In this document: positions 38,936 to 51,126 of the stretch, in pieces
Layout of the letters: each line of letters starts with the position of its first letter
How positions within the stretch are numbered: the first letter of the stretch is position 1
Notes under the pieces: generated by a model
What the model was told of the DNA's origin: nothing
What the model saw: the letters and a program-made list of their open reading frames with translations, nothing else
The model's database searches: none
Position numbers and translations under genes: made by a program
Assembly (NCBI RefSeq): GCF_910592395.1
Contig: NC_088315.1
Coordinates: forward strand, 10,354,501 to 10,418,500
DNA length: 64,000 nucleotides
Direction: 5' to 3'
From: Lineus longissimus
Taxonomy: Eukaryota > Nemertea > Pilidiophora > Heteronemertea > Lineidae

Positions 38936-40530
38936 AAAGAGGCGGCGGAAGGGGCTCTTTAGATAATGGCTAAAATTACAGCTAAAATCATCACAAATGT
39001 TTCCATTTCATCATATTTTGATGGTAGGGCATAGATCTCAACATTATTTAGCATTCGGTGCAAATCGACTACGTTTGGAGGGTTCAAATGCCCCCTTTGA
39101 ATATTGGGCGGGGTACTTTTTGGGGCTATTTTCAAAAAATTTCAATTAAAAAACAAGTTTACCGTGCGATGGACATATATACCAGTTTTATATGAATAAA
39201 TGATTGTTCCAGATCATTTCCACGAAAAAAAGTATATTTGCCATATTCGACTGATAAATCAGGTACTAAGGGTTGGGGTCTATAAGGATTTTCAGTTAAA
39301 GTTAACAGAAAAACCTAAAATTATGAATTATAGTTTTTTTTATCTGTTTTTGGTATGAGGGGATTACAAATGATGAAGGGCACTAAAACTAAGATGTTCA
39401 GTGTGAATTACTGAAAATATAAGGGTTAGATCGGTCAAAAAGGGCCAAAATAAGACCTAATGCAATACGCCTAAGAATTGCCTAAAATCACCTCATCCAC
39501 GGGGACAATTTCCTGATATATTCCCATTCTGCACAGATCTAATTCAAGACCAACGGTCTTTTACATTTTTCTCGGTTGTTGGTGGTGCCGAATGAGTTGA
39601 AAATGCCATTTTCTGAAGGACAGTCACAATTTTGTCTTCCTTTTTGTTAAAAAATAACTCAAGTGTGGTTTTTGCATTCAAACCAGTTTTCCATGCATAA
39701 AGGAACACTACATATCTCCTTTGTAACAGAAAAACAATAGACCATGGGATAAATCACAAATGAAATCAGAGAAAGTGATAAAACAGACAAGGAGGAAGGA
39801 TGTGACAAAGTGAAAGTGTCCTTAGCTTAAGTGACTTTAAATCATATGAACAAACTTTTATTTCAATATAAAGCCATGTTTCATGTAATATTATTATATT
39901 TCCTACCTTATACCGAACCATCAATGCAGTTTTTGAGCAACTGGTGAGGTTATCAGGGTTAGGGTTAGTGTTGGAACACACAAAGTTCACAATACACAGA
40001 AAAGTCAGAAGTGGGCGTGATCAGGGCAGCACCGTGATTCTAACATTTCCTGCTCGTTAAATCAGACATTCTCGGATTTCTACTAGCTAGCCCAAGACAT
40101 TGCGATGATGTAGGCTCTGGTCAAGGTTTAATATCGATTGATGCAAATTTTATGTTATGTTTTGTCTTGTTTTCATGTTCAATCTCCCTCGTTTGAAAAA
40201 GCCGCCTGACATGTCATGTCTGTGTTTATACAAGTGCATTTATTTACACCTAAAATACACAGTCTCAGGGCAGCTAGTGAGCGCGCAGCTAACACGCGCA
40301 CATGAGCCTGCGGCGCCTAACGGCCAACCCTAAAACCAACTACTGCTTTTAGTGTTATTCCAATGTAAGTGCCCTCACACACGGTCGCTCCGATATTGAT
40401 CGGACGGAGTATATATTGTATGTTGTTACCACCACGAGGAAATATAGATTTAATTCGACTTATTAGATTCAATTCTTAAGGTTAGATCTGGAAACCATCG
40501 TGTCCCAGTGGAGGATATAACAGGGTCCTC
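38936..40530. other. host DNA, nothing recognised
   Basis: Low-complexity AT-rich sequence, no supported gene. Confidence 0.4.
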
Positions 40531-40700
40531 ATCATCAATGGCAGGCATGCGAACCACGAGGCTATGTCTACTGAGCGATACTCGGGTCCTCAGCATCGAT
40601 GGCAGGCGTGCGAACCACGAGGCTATGTCTACTTAGCGATACTCAGGTCCTCAGCATCAATGGCAGGCGTGCGAACCACGAGGCTATGTCTACTTTAGCG
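40531..40700. repeat. three tandem copies of a unit of about 62 bp
   Basis: Each copy contains GGCAGGCGTGCGAACCACGA (or a close variant) and GGCTATGTCTACT, ending GCGATACT. Confidence 0.85.
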
Positions 40701-41759
40701 ATACTAAGTCGAAAGCAATGTCATATTGAACAAGAGGAGCACATTCCCAGCAACATTTCTGACGCGCCCCCTTTCATACTATCATGAAACCACACCATTT
40801 TTTCCTGCTTATTGGACTTTGCGCAAAGAAAGCAATGCAACGCAACAGTCCCCAGGTGTATTTTCCTATATACAATACACAGCCTGGTCATCCTAGGATC
40901 GTGGTTACATGGGGAGTTATCATTGCAAAAGTAGGCCAAACGCAAGCTGGAGTCGATCAAGCTAGCACACATAACTTTAGCACATACAAGCCATGACATA
41001 GAATTCCAGTACAGGTTTTATAATATGGACTTGCAGCCGAAGCAATGGAATACTATTTTTAGTTACAGGTGATTTACTGGCAAATCACTTGGACTATTAT
41101 ATTGTGACATGATGGATAGGTGGCGCCAGCGTGACGAATGGAAGGTACATATCGAGGACGAGGTAAACAGGGGGCTGCTTTCTATGCGCAAAGTCCAGTA
41201 AACATGCCATGCACATGTGCAAAAGGACCACTATCATGTACCACTAGAATTCTGATATTGTCTGATCTTGATATGCCTCTTGTTCCTCTAGTCCAAGCCA
41301 ATTCCAAGTCGTTCGCAGATGGCGCTGTGGCACTTCCGTAAGGGTTTTGGAAAGTGACGAATCTCTTTGAGTTCTCGGCCAAGACACACAATTTTTTCTC
41401 TGGGCATACCAAGACATCCAAAGCAATAACTGTGCATCATTCTTAACAAATGTTTGCCTGTCAAAGTAAAGCAGCTCGATTAGCATGTCTCCTGCATCCA
41501 ATCACGACAGCGGAGTGGAGGTCGCGGTCTCTCCGACCCGGCAGGGGGAAGGGTCAAAGAAACGCCCCTTAATAAAAATGTTAGACTAACCAGTCGTGTT
41601 ACTCTAAGGAAAAATGTATCTCATTTTCACCATGGTAAATCTACAATTCACCGTGGTAAAATCTGCATTCACCATGGTGAGCATGAAAAAACTCTGATTT
41701 CACCAAGGTGAACGCTGAATTCTATGGTGGAGGGAAAGGACATCAGCATTTTTTTTCTC

Positions 41760-44095
41760 GGGTGGACGACTTACTAAGTCGGGGGGGGGGGGGGGGGGGG
41801 AGGCGACGACTTAGAAAAACAAAAAACCAAGAAATTTTTTTTTCATGGAAATTGTTTTTCTTGCATTTTACCGTCTTTATTATCTCGGTGGGACGAATTA
41901 CGGAAACGAGGCTGGACTTATTTCACTTTAAAAAACGATTTCGGCGTAATCACCTTACATGGTCAGGTATTGACGCGATTGTTCGCACTGACCATACTCC
42001 GGTATGCCAGCCGCACACTGAGAGATTCGTTTGAAGTTGAAAGCAACTCAGCTTGTTGCAGTAAGCGTTATCGTTCCAATGGCGATACTTGGCGCGGGTC
42101 TACTGGTCTTGCACTGATAATAACGCAATCTTGTTCACTGTAATGTCAATGTCTTTATATTTCCATCAAATATACTTCGTTGCTTGATTGATGCCTGATA
42201 GTTGATTGGTACAACTGTAAAATATAATATCAAAACACTGTCTTACAAATTTGCAAACATATTTTAACGGAGGGGATAAAACCCTGCAATTAAACCTTTG
42301 AAACCAATTACACCAACGAATGAGGACAAGTCGGAGGTGCCACACCCAAACTTATTGTCGGATATCTCAAAAGGACTTCAACGAAAGTAGGCCTCTCCTA
42401 TTCTCGGACAGGAAGCCGGGCATGAGCTGTAGCCTAAAATACACCACAAAAACACCAAGTAGGAATTATTGACTTAAATCTGTCAATATACATCTATATT
42501 TTAGAGTGTCATAACGAAACCGTTTTAATCAGCTTTCGAAGGAATTATAACAGTAGAGGTCTTAAAGTTGAACGACGGGAGAGACAGTCGACAACGCGCG
42601 GGTGCAGCATTCAGATTTAGTCGACATGAATGCTACAATTGCAAATGTTGGTGCCGATTAGCGGCAAAGTTAAGAAATATTCACTTTAGTTTGTTACCAC
42701 CCCAGTTGGTAACCGCGCTGGTCAGTTTCGATAGCAACTCAACCTAATTAGCATATTGCGTGGGTTTTCCCCGGCAACTAGGTCATCACCTACGTCATCC
42801 GAGAGTTTGGTATGCGAGGAATGTTGTATGACGTCAATTCAATTATTGTTTATGCATTCTTGGCGTTGGTCTGGGGGTATATAACGTGGGTCCTCTGAGC
42901 ATTTGGCAGAACCAACCAAGGGAGCTTTCCTGATTGCTGAAGGAAGCAAGAAAGTTAAATAGCAAGCCAGCTAGCGCTAGCAAGCGTCGTACTAACAGTA
43001 ACCGGTGAAACTTCTGCCCGAAGTTCAGAGCCCGAGTATATTCCAACTGACCAAGCCAAGTCCAAGTCCTCAAGCCTATTGTCCCCATTGAAACCCTGGT
43101 TCAGGAGATTTCTGGTGAGATAGATCCTCTGCCGACAAAGATTGGTGTATGTCCGTGCTGTTTGCAGTTTGAATATACAAGTTTAAAGACGTCAAAGTTA
43201 TCTTACTTTCTTGCAAAGATTATTCTCAGTAGCAGCATCGGGGAGCTGACCCAGGCGTCAATTGTGAAATTGGCACCGCAACAGCAAACACATTCTCTGA
43301 CCATTGACAAAACCTTTGGGCTCATTATACATCATTTCGATCCTTACATCTTGTGCTTCCTCTTATATGCGCTTGTCAATTCATAAGCACATTAAAATCT
43401 GCCCTATAAGGATAAAACGTATCATTGAACTTTGAGGACCTCTTCCTCCGGTAGCAGACGATGGCTTGCGCGTCTGAGGTTGTGGTCGTCGTTTACACAT
43501 GCGGTCTTCGCCGGACGTTTTGGCTTAAAACTGTCTTTGGACACGTCAGTTAGTTGCAATGAATCGAGTTGCAATTCATTATTATTTTTGTTTCCAGTTG
43601 TTTTCAAGACCAAACCTATCTCAAAATTAGCGATTTCATGCAATGAAACAAGTTGCAATAAATCACTCTACAATGTACGGCCGGTTGTGCGACTTGACTC
43701 ACCGTTGAAACTTGTTGATGAATCGCAAGTAGAACGAACATTGAGCGATGCATTGTATCATTTGAGTTGTAATGCATGGCTCCGTTTGCGATGGGTTTGC
43801 AATATTGCAAATCGATTCATTGCAGCTGACTAGTTGAGATGTTCTCGGGTCGGCATGGGGTTCAAACGAATCACTCAGTATGCGGCACCAGAGTATGATC
43901 AGCGGACGATCGCGTTATAGTAATACGTGACTGGATATGTATGGTGATTACGCCGAAACCGCTTCGTAAAATTCAGTAAGCCCAGCCTCGTCCCGCCCGA
44001 CTTAATCGATCGTCCCCCCCACCGAGATAATAGATCGTCCCCCCGACTTGATAAGTCGTCCCCTCGAGACTAAAAGTCGTCCCACCCAGGATTTT
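41760..44095. mobile_element. non-autonomous DNA transposon with long inverted repeats (copy A)
   Basis: GGACGACTTA...AAGTC with a run of about 20 G at the left is mirrored by CCCCGACTTGATAAGTCGTC-type sequence at the right. Further in, GGCGTAATCACC with CGGTTTCGG (about 41935) pairs with the complement near 43938, and similarity continues inward for over 150 bp. Several GTCGTCCC subterminal repeats are present at the right. No transposase seen. Exact ends uncertain. Confidence 0.5.
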
Positions 44096-44678
44096 TTTTC
44101 CAATGCCCTTTCCAAGCCACCGTAGCATGTCAAGCGGCCCATCACAACGGTTTTAAAGACGGCAGAAATTGAGCCCAATTTAATTTAACCTAACTTTCGA
44201 GAGACTGCCATATTAGTAGTCCCGTTCCAAACGACCTACAAAATTGTTTCATGGTCGTATAAGGAGTGTCATATAGCCATGGTGAGTATACAAGCTGGGA
44301 AATCTACGACAAATATGTTCAGATAAAGTAGGATGAAAAGAAGCAGTTTTCGTTTATATGCACGTGCTACTAAATACGCCATATGGTAATTGTCAACTCG
44401 CAAACACTCTGTTTTTAATCAGGTTGTCTCGTTCGTATATCCATACAGAATTCATTGTCTGGAAATAAATGATTCGTGGAGAAGGCTAACAATAATTGTA
44501 CACAGACACATTTATTGCAGCTACTGAACTGTATTCATTAAAGTGTTTTAAGTACAAAAGACTGGTCGCTTTTTGATCACTGATCACTGATTTAACAGCA
44601 GAATACAGAAGTTGCATTTAAAAAAAACTAATCTTTCTCTTTACACAACATTTCTGCCCAGCGATCAAACACTACAAT

Positions 44679-47600
44679 TTATTCATCAATCTTAGACAAT
44701 ATATCAACCTGTGCACCACTCGAGTTTTCCTGCTCTACTAAATCATGCCCTGCTTGAGGCGTGTCATCACATGACTCACTTTTCACACTGATTTGCTCGA
44801 TAGGAGATATGTCACATGCTTCACTTTTGACACTGGCCAACTCTATAGGAGAAATGTTACATGTTTCTCTTTCGATATTGGCCTGCTCTAATGGAGAAGT
44901 GTCAAACGGCTCACTTTTAACACTGGTCCCCTCTACTGAAGATGCGTCAAGTGGCTCACTTTTGACATGGACCTTCTCTGTAGGAGACATGTTGCTGATC
45001 TCACTTAACACATTGGCCTCTCCTGTGGGATACATGTCACAAGGTCCAGCTACCTGTACGGTACAACCCTGCTCTAGATGAGACATGTCATATTGCTCAC
45101 TTTTGACAATGGCATGTTCTATAGGAGATTTGTCACATGGGTCACTTTTGATATTGGCCTGTTCTATAGGCGATATGTCACATGGGTCAATTTTGACATT
45201 GGCCAGTTCTATAGGAGATATGTCACATGGGTCAATTTTGACATTGGCCTGTTCTATAGGTGATATGTCACATGGGTCACTTTTGATATTGGCATGTTCT
45301 ATAGGTGATATGTCACATGGGTCACTTTTGACATTGGCCTGTTCTATAGGAGATATGTCACATGGGTCACTTTTGACATTGGCCTGTTCTATAGGTGATA
45401 TGTCACATGGGTCAATTTTGACATTGGCATGTTCTATAGGAGATATGTCACATGGGTCACTTTTGACATTGGCCTGTTCTATAGGAGATATGTCACATGG
45501 GTCACTTTTGACAATGGCCTGTTCTATAGGAGATACATCATATGGGTCACTTTTGACATTGGCCTGTTCTATAGGAAGTATGTCACATGGGTCAATTTCG
45601 ACACAGGCATGTTCTATAGGAGATATGTTACATGGGTCACTTTTGACAATGGCCTGTTCTAGAGGAGATACGTCATATTGCTCACTTTTGACATTGGCCT
45701 GTTCTATAGGAGATATGTCACATGGGTCACTTGTGACATTGGCCTGTTCTCCAGAAAATATGTCACATGGGTCACTTTTGACATTGGCCTGTTCTATAGG
45801 AGATATGTCACATGGGTCACTTGTGACATTGGCCTGTTCTCCAGAAAATATGTCACATGGGTCACTTTTGACATTGGCCTGTTCTATAGGAGATATGTTA
45901 CATGGGCCACTTTTGACATTGGCATGTTTTATAGGTGATATGTCACATGGGTCACTTTTGACATTGGCCTGTTCTATAGGAGAAATGTCACATGGGTCAC
46001 TTTTGATATTGGTCTGTTCTATAGGATATATGTCACATGGGTCAATTTTGACATTGGTCTGTTCTATAGGAGATATGTCACATGGGTCACTTTTGACATT
46101 GGCCTGTTCTATAGGTGATATTTCACATGGGTCAATTTTGACATTGGCCTGTTCTATAGGAGATATGTCCCATGGGTCAATTTTGACATTGGCCTGTTCC
46201 AGAGGAGATATATTACATGGGTCACTTTTGACAATGGCCTGTTCTATAGGAGATATGTCACATGGATCTCTTTTGATATTGGTCTGTTCTATAGGAGATA
46301 TGTCACATGGGTGAATTTTGACATTGGCCGGTTCTAGAGGAGATATATCACATGGGTCAATTTTGACATTGGCCTGTTCTATAGGAGATATGTCACATGG
46401 GTCAATTTTGACATTGGCCTGTTCCAGAGGAGATATATTACATGGGTCACTTTTGACAATGGCCTGTTCTATAGGAGATATGTCACATGGATCTCTTTTG
46501 ATATTGGTCTGTTCTATAGGAGATATGTCATATGTGTCAATTTTGATATTGTTCTGTTCTAAAGGTGATATGTCACATGGGAAGCTTTTGACATTGGTCT
46601 GTTCTATAGGATATATGTCAGATTGACGTAGTACACTTTTGAAACAGTTGATTTCTGCAGCTGGCAGATTAAAGTTCCCACTGAGGACATTTCTCTCCTC
46701 TCTAACATGAACAACTTGTAGGTCTCGTTCAGCCCTGACCTGCCCTGTAGCAGATGTGTTAGCTGGTTCAACTCTTCCATTAGACTGGTTTGCAGCAAAC
46801 ATGTCAATGAGTTCACTCGTTACATTTCCCTGCTGATAAGAATGATGCTCAATAGAATCATGTATCAACCTTCGTTTCACAGCCAGCCGCCAAACTTTAT
46901 ATTCCTCAGTTTTCGCAGTACTACCCAGACCTAGAGTTTCACTCCCATTGATACCAGACATTTTTGCAGCCGTGTCCTTGATATCCATGTGAGAACACCC
47001 GACTGCAGCGGGCAACTTCGATACCTTACTCTCAGTCTTTCTGCTGATCAAACATTCATTTGCCGCAAAACATGCAGGTTTTGGGTTTCGTCCATTTAGA
47101 GAATATTTGCTATTTAAATGATCGGTTAGTTCTACTACAGGTTCTTCTGCCACAACAGTTAGTTCATGACGAGACAATGAACAAGAACTTTTCATAGCTT
47201 TGCCACGTTTTGGCTTTGTACGTTTATCCTTTCCGGGACTTTCAACAGACACCTTCAAAGATTTGCGAGTAGCATGATTGTGGCTGCGCTCATGTTTTTG
47301 TAAGTTAGACTCACTCTTGAAGATTTTATGACAATATTTACAGTTGAAGTTGAGTTGGAATGGTTTGTCTCTGGCATGAATACCAATATGTCTGACAAGA
47401 GCCGGCTTTGAGACAAATGATTTATCACATTGTACACATCTGAATGGCTTTTCTCCAGTGTGAATGCATTCATGAATCAAAAGTTTCTTCTTCTGTGAAA
47501 ATGATTGCTCACAATATTCACATTTGAATGGTTTTTCTCCTGTGTGAATGTGAACATGATGGTGAAGAGCCTGCTGAGAGCAGAATGGTTTTTCACACTG

Positions 47601-48890
47601 TATACATCTGAATGGTTTTTCTCCTGTGTGAATACCTTCATGAGTTAATAGATTTCCCTTCCGTGAAAATGATTTCTCACAATGACTGCACTGAAATGGT
47701 CTTTCTCCTGTGTGAATACGTTTATGATTCAACAGCGTTCCCTTACTTGAAAGCATTTTTTCACAATAATTGCACTGAAATGGTTTTTCTCCTGTGTGAA
47801 TATGTTCATGAGTCAATAGATGTGCCTTCTGTGAAAATGATTTCTCACAATATTTGCACTGGAATGGTTTTTCTCCTGTGCGAATATGTTCATGAGACAA
47901 TAAAGTTCGCTTGTGTGAAAAGGATTTCTCACAATATTTGCATTGGAATGGTTTTTCTCCTGTATGAATACGTTCATGTTTCAATAAAGCTCCCTTCTGT
48001 GAAAATGATTTCTCACAATATTTGCATTGGAATGGTTTTTCTCCTGTGTGAATACGTTCATGCTTCAATAGATTTTCCTTCTGTGCAAATGATTTCTCAC
48101 AATATTTGCATTGGAATGGTTTTTCTCCTGAATGAATACGTTCATGTTTCAATAAAGTTCCCTTCTGTGAAAATGATTTCTCACAATATTTGCATTGGAA
48201 TGGTTTTTCTCCTGTGTGAATACGTTCATGCTTCAATAGATTTCCCTTCTGTGCAAATGATTTCTCACAATATTTGCATTGGAATGCTTTTTCTCCTGTG
48301 TGAATACGTTTATGATGCGATAGATTTCCCTTGTGTGAAAATGATTTCTCACAATATTTGCATTGGAATGGTTTTTCTCCTGTGTGAATACGTTTATGAT
48401 GCGATAGATTTCCTTTTTTTGAAAATGATTTCTCACAATAATTGCACTGAAATGGTTTTTCTCCTGTGTGAATACGTTTATGATGCAATAAATTTCCCTT
48501 CTGTGAAAATGATTTCTCACAATATTTGCATTGGAATGGTTTTTCTCCTGTATGAATACGTTCATGTTTCAATAAAGTTCCCTTCTGTGAAAATGATTTC
48601 TCACAATATTTGCATTGGAATGGTTTTTCTCCTGTGTGAATACGTTCATGCTTCAATAGATTTCCCTTATGTGCAAATGATTTCTCACAATATTTGCATT
48701 GGAATGCTTTTTCTCCTGTGTGAATACGTTCATGCCCCACTAGATTTTCCTTATGTGCAAATGATTTCTCACAATGATTGCATTGGAATGGTTTTTCTCT
48801 TGTGTGAATACGAATATGTTTAAGGAGACGATGCTTAGTTGAAAATGATTTCTCGCATTGTACACAAGTAAAGGATGATTTAGTTGCCAT
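44679..48890 (-). CDS. C2H2 zinc-finger protein, 19 fingers, with 15-aa repeat tail
   Basis: 1,403 aa in one frame. Nineteen tandem C2H2 fingers (nt about 47290-48880), mostly with TGEKPFQCKYCEKSFSQKG-type sequence and linkers. Finger 12 has lost its last His (HEHIRTGEK). No KRAB, BTB or SCAN domain is visible at the start. A linker of about 230 residues is basic and Ser-rich (KDKRTKPKRGKAMKSS). The tail holds about 41 copies of a 15-aa unit (consensus CDISPIEQANVKSDP). The unit contains VKSD/VKSE, matching the SUMO acceptor consensus. Likely a nuclear DNA-binding regulator. Compared with copy B, the stop comes about 21 codons earlier (TAA where B has TAC). Upstream exons cannot be excluded. 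Confidence 0.92.
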   Translation of the reverse strand: MATKSSFTCVQCEKSFSTKHRLLKHIRIHTREKPFQCNHCEKSFAHKENLVGHERIHTGEKAFQCKYCEKSFAHKGNLLKHERIHTGEKPFQCKYCEKSFSQKGTLLKHERIHTGEKPFQCKYCEKSFSQKGNLLHHKRIHTGEKPFQCNYCEKSFSKKGNLSHHKRIHTGEKPFQCKYCEKSFSHKGNLSHHKRIHTGEKAFQCKYCEKSFAQKGNLLKHERIHTGEKPFQCKYCEKSFSQKGTLLKHERIHSGEKPFQCKYCEKSFAQKENLLKHERIHTGEKPFQCKYCEKSFSQKGALLKHERIHTGEKPFQCKYCEKSFSHKRTLLSHEHIRTGEKPFQCKYCEKSFSQKAHLLTHEHIHTGEKPFQCNYCEKMLSSKGTLLNHKRIHTGERPFQCSHCEKSFSRKGNLLTHEGIHTGEKPFRCIQCEKPFCSQQALHHHVHIHTGEKPFKCEYCEQSFSQKKKLLIHECIHTGEKPFRCVQCDKSFVSKPALVRHIGIHARDKPFQLNFNCKYCHKIFKSESNLQKHERSHNHATRKSLKVSVESPGKDKRTKPKRGKAMKSSCSLSRHELTVVAEEPVVELTDHLNSKYSLNGRNPKPACFAANECLISRKTESKVSKLPAAVGCSHMDIKDTAAKMSGINGSETLGLGSTAKTEEYKVWRLAVKRRLIHDSIEHHSYQQGNVTSELIDMFAANQSNGRVEPANTSATGQVRAERDLQVVHVREERNVLSGNFNLPAAEINCFKSVLRQSDIYPIEQTNVKSFPCDISPLEQNNIKIDTYDISPIEQTNIKRDPCDISPIEQAIVKSDPCNISPLEQANVKIDPCDISPIEQANVKIDPCDISPLEPANVKIHPCDISPIEQTNIKRDPCDISPIEQAIVKSDPCNISPLEQANVKIDPWDISPIEQANVKIDPCEISPIEQANVKSDPCDISPIEQTNVKIDPCDIYPIEQTNIKSDPCDISPIEQANVKSDPCDISPIKHANVKSGPCNISPIEQANVKSDPCDIFSGEQANVTSDPCDISPIEQANVKSDPCDIFSGEQANVTSDPCDISPIEQANVKSEQYDVSPLEQAIVKSDPCNISPIEHACVEIDPCDILPIEQANVKSDPYDVSPIEQAIVKSDPCDISPIEQANVKSDPCDISPIEHANVKIDPCDISPIEQANVKSDPCDISPIEQANVKSDPCDISPIEHANIKSDPCDISPIEQANVKIDPCDISPIELANVKIDPCDISPIEQANIKSDPCDKSPIEHAIVKSEQYDMSHLEQGCTVQVAGPCDMYPTGEANVLSEISNMSPTEKVHVKSEPLDASSVEGTSVKSEPFDTSPLEQANIERETCNISPIELASVKSEACDISPIEQISVKSESCDDTPQAGHDLVEQENSSGAQVDILSKIDE
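44761..46625 (-). repeat. 45-bp minisatellite in the zinc-finger gene tail
   Basis: About 41 units of 45 bp, exactly 15 codons each. Units toward the end of the gene (44761-45080) are more diverged than the central ones, as in arrays that expand internally. Because the period is a multiple of three, long antisense open frames appear as a by-product. Confidence 0.95.
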
Positions 48891-48899
48891 TCTGGTGCT

Positions 48900-49640
48900 T
48901 TATAGCGGCTAAATGTCGCCGCTATATTCAGGCCAATACAAAGTCCTCGTGCTTGAACAATCTAACATAGATTTCAAATTGAAATACAAGTACAATGTAC
49001 TGTCATTGCTTAGCAAGGACTCCTTGCCAGCTATGTCGTAAACTGTTTACGAACCTAACCTGATAAAATTACTCTATGACTACTGAATTACATGTGGTGC
49101 AAACATGGCATTGAAAGTGTGCTCCATTGCTTTGTTTGTTCCACAGATTCCGTCAATGACCTTTTTTTCCCTTTCAAAATATTCCACTTCTCGATCATCT
49201 GTCCAATCAACTGGGGTCTTATCTGCTATTTTTGCGGGTTTTGCACGATAAGTTTTCTTAGGTGCGTTCACAATTTGGAGACCTTTTCACTCTTGTTTTG
49301 GTAGTGATTTGTCATCAGTGACCTTTGCGACCACACCTACGAATGAAAAAGAATATGAGATTATACATGTATACAAATTGTTTAAATGCTTAATTACGGC
49401 CAATATACCTCTACCAGATTGTGTTAGCATACAAGATGCCCACTAAAGGAGCAAAGAATCAGGTTTCAAACACTGATCATGTGGATTTTGGGTGAACACT
49501 ACAATGGCAGCCAGCAGCCATCTAGGAATTTGGATCGGGCACGAATTCCGACCATTCAGATTGATTTGGATAAAAGAGAGGTGCCATTAGAAATCGCTCC
49601 TGATGAACGAATCAACGCAGATGGAGGACTTCACAAGATT
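48900..49640. other. 5' flank of the zinc-finger gene
   Basis: A 63-codon minus-strand frame (49080-49271) with PVDWTDDREVEYFEREKK has a protein-like composition and could be an upstream exon of a neighbouring gene. No splice pair or family was established. Confidence 0.3.
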
Positions 49641-49649
49641 TTGAAGCAT

Positions 49650-49965
49650 GTGGGAATCAGATTATGACCAGTTTCTGCACGTGGGAAGTAGACTATGAAA
49701 GAAGTTGGCGTGCGAGAGTCAGATTATCGATAGTGTCAGGGAGTGAAAATTAAGATTATGATAGTTTTAGAGTGGTAATCAGATTATGAATGGTGTCAGG
49801 GGCTGAGAATTAGATTACAAATGGCATCAGGGAATGGGAATCAGATTAGGAATTGTGTCAAGGAGTGGGAATTAAGGTTATGAATGGTTTTACCATGTTG
49901 GAATTAGATTATGAATGGTGTCGGGGAATGGGAATAAGATTGTGAATGGTTTTAGTGTAACACAA
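49650..49965. repeat. degenerate minisatellite, unit about 30 bp (locus 1)
   Basis: Repeats of the type GATTATGAATGGTGTCAGGG and AATGGGAATCA. The same unit recurs at 56140-56470. Confidence 0.8.
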
Positions 49966-51126
49966 CACACTTGACCTCTTCATTGTCCACCGTGTGTGGG
50001 GGGTTCGATTATAAATCATGCGTGTATGAACATTATGAAACAACAATAATATAGAATAGAATATGAACATATATGGACGCGACACACATGACGAAACCAG
50101 CCCTGTAAAAATTATCTCCTAACCATCCCCCACCATCTAATGGAAAATGCCTTAGATGCGGGGGGGGGGGATGGATATTTGATGAGGGGAGAGTTTCTGA
50201 GGAATAGTTTATTGACTTTAGCTCTCAGCTTATCTGAGCCAGGTAACCTCCTGCTGAGTTGCCCGACCAAAGGCTGAGGTCAACATATGTTGTTACATAA
50301 CCGATCTTGCTATCACATCCTGGTTGCCTTGTAGTCGACCAAATTACTTCTAATTTTGCCTCATCACAGTAAATTAGTCATGATCACATGATGATCCTGG
50401 CCCGAGTTTTATCACTGGTTACGCTGGCCATTAGGTAGATAAGGTAAATATGCCGATCATCACTGTGTGTAGTATCAGCGGGGTGCTTGAAGTTGGAGGG
50501 CGACTAAATATTTTACAGGGCTGGTTTCCTCATAAATATTCCTTGAGACACTTTATTATATTACAAATACATGGACCACCAATCACTCGCAATCAACGTC
50601 CTACCATAAACCTAACATTGGCCTACGTAACAGGCTGGGCCTCTTCTAATTTCAAACAACCTCAGTGCCTCATCAGATGAACCTGTCCTGCCAAACCAAC
50701 ATGCCAAATACATGAAATAGGGCGGGGCAGAAACCAGGTGTGCCAACCGAAGTCACACACAACAACTATAAAATATGCCAAAACTGGCTCAGTAAAACTG
50801 GCACAGAGGGGTTTTATTTATGCTCTGGGCATTCATTTAGCTTTCAAACTGGGCACCATATATGGAAAAGGTGAAAAGATGGTTTAAAAGGGTCTTTTGT
50901 CCTCTTGAAATAATTGTGCAAGAGTGAGAAAATGGCTGAAATTAGCAGACGCCCCTGGCCTGTTGTGTACAATAAATCCAAACAAAACTTAATGCTGCCT
51001 ACAACAACACCAAAAACCCCTGATATCTATATCATAATACGTGTACTATAAGGCGGCTCGATAAAGTGCCATTTGGGGGTAGTGTTTCGTCTCGAAATTT
51101 TGCACGTTTGCAGGTGATATGTTATC
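49966..51126. other. host DNA, nothing recognised
   Basis: A run of about 12 G (50160) and short open frames only. Confidence 0.4.

Larger units (their letters stand above)
40973..48890. repeat. segmental duplication, copy A
   Basis: Collinear with 58034-64000: the same non-coding stretch, the same long-TIR transposon and a homologous zinc-finger gene, all in direct orientation. Copy A has an extra segment of about 650 bp (about 42635-43290) and a longer minisatellite in the gene. It lacks the retrotransposon present in copy B. Confidence 0.9.

Noticed and set aside
39955-39975. Telomere-like GGGTTAGGGTTAG
   Set aside because: Fewer than three units in internal host DNA; likely chance.
41708-42034. 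Open frame with a poly-Gly tract
   Set aside because: Produced by the G run at the end of the non-autonomous transposon; its partner at 58802-59215 differs in length and frame.
45085-46314. Long plus-strand open frame of about 410 codons opposite the zinc-finger gene tail
   Set aside because: It is the antisense of a 45-bp repeat; a period divisible by three keeps any open frame open. No independent support.
44761-46625. CRISPR-like array
   Set aside because: Units are contiguous 45-bp repeats without unique spacers and code for protein on the other strand.
47612-48823. Plus-strand open frame of about 400 codons opposite the zinc fingers
   Set aside because: Antisense of the 84-bp finger repeat, with the same explanation. 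The minus-strand frame encodes canonical C2H2 fingers.
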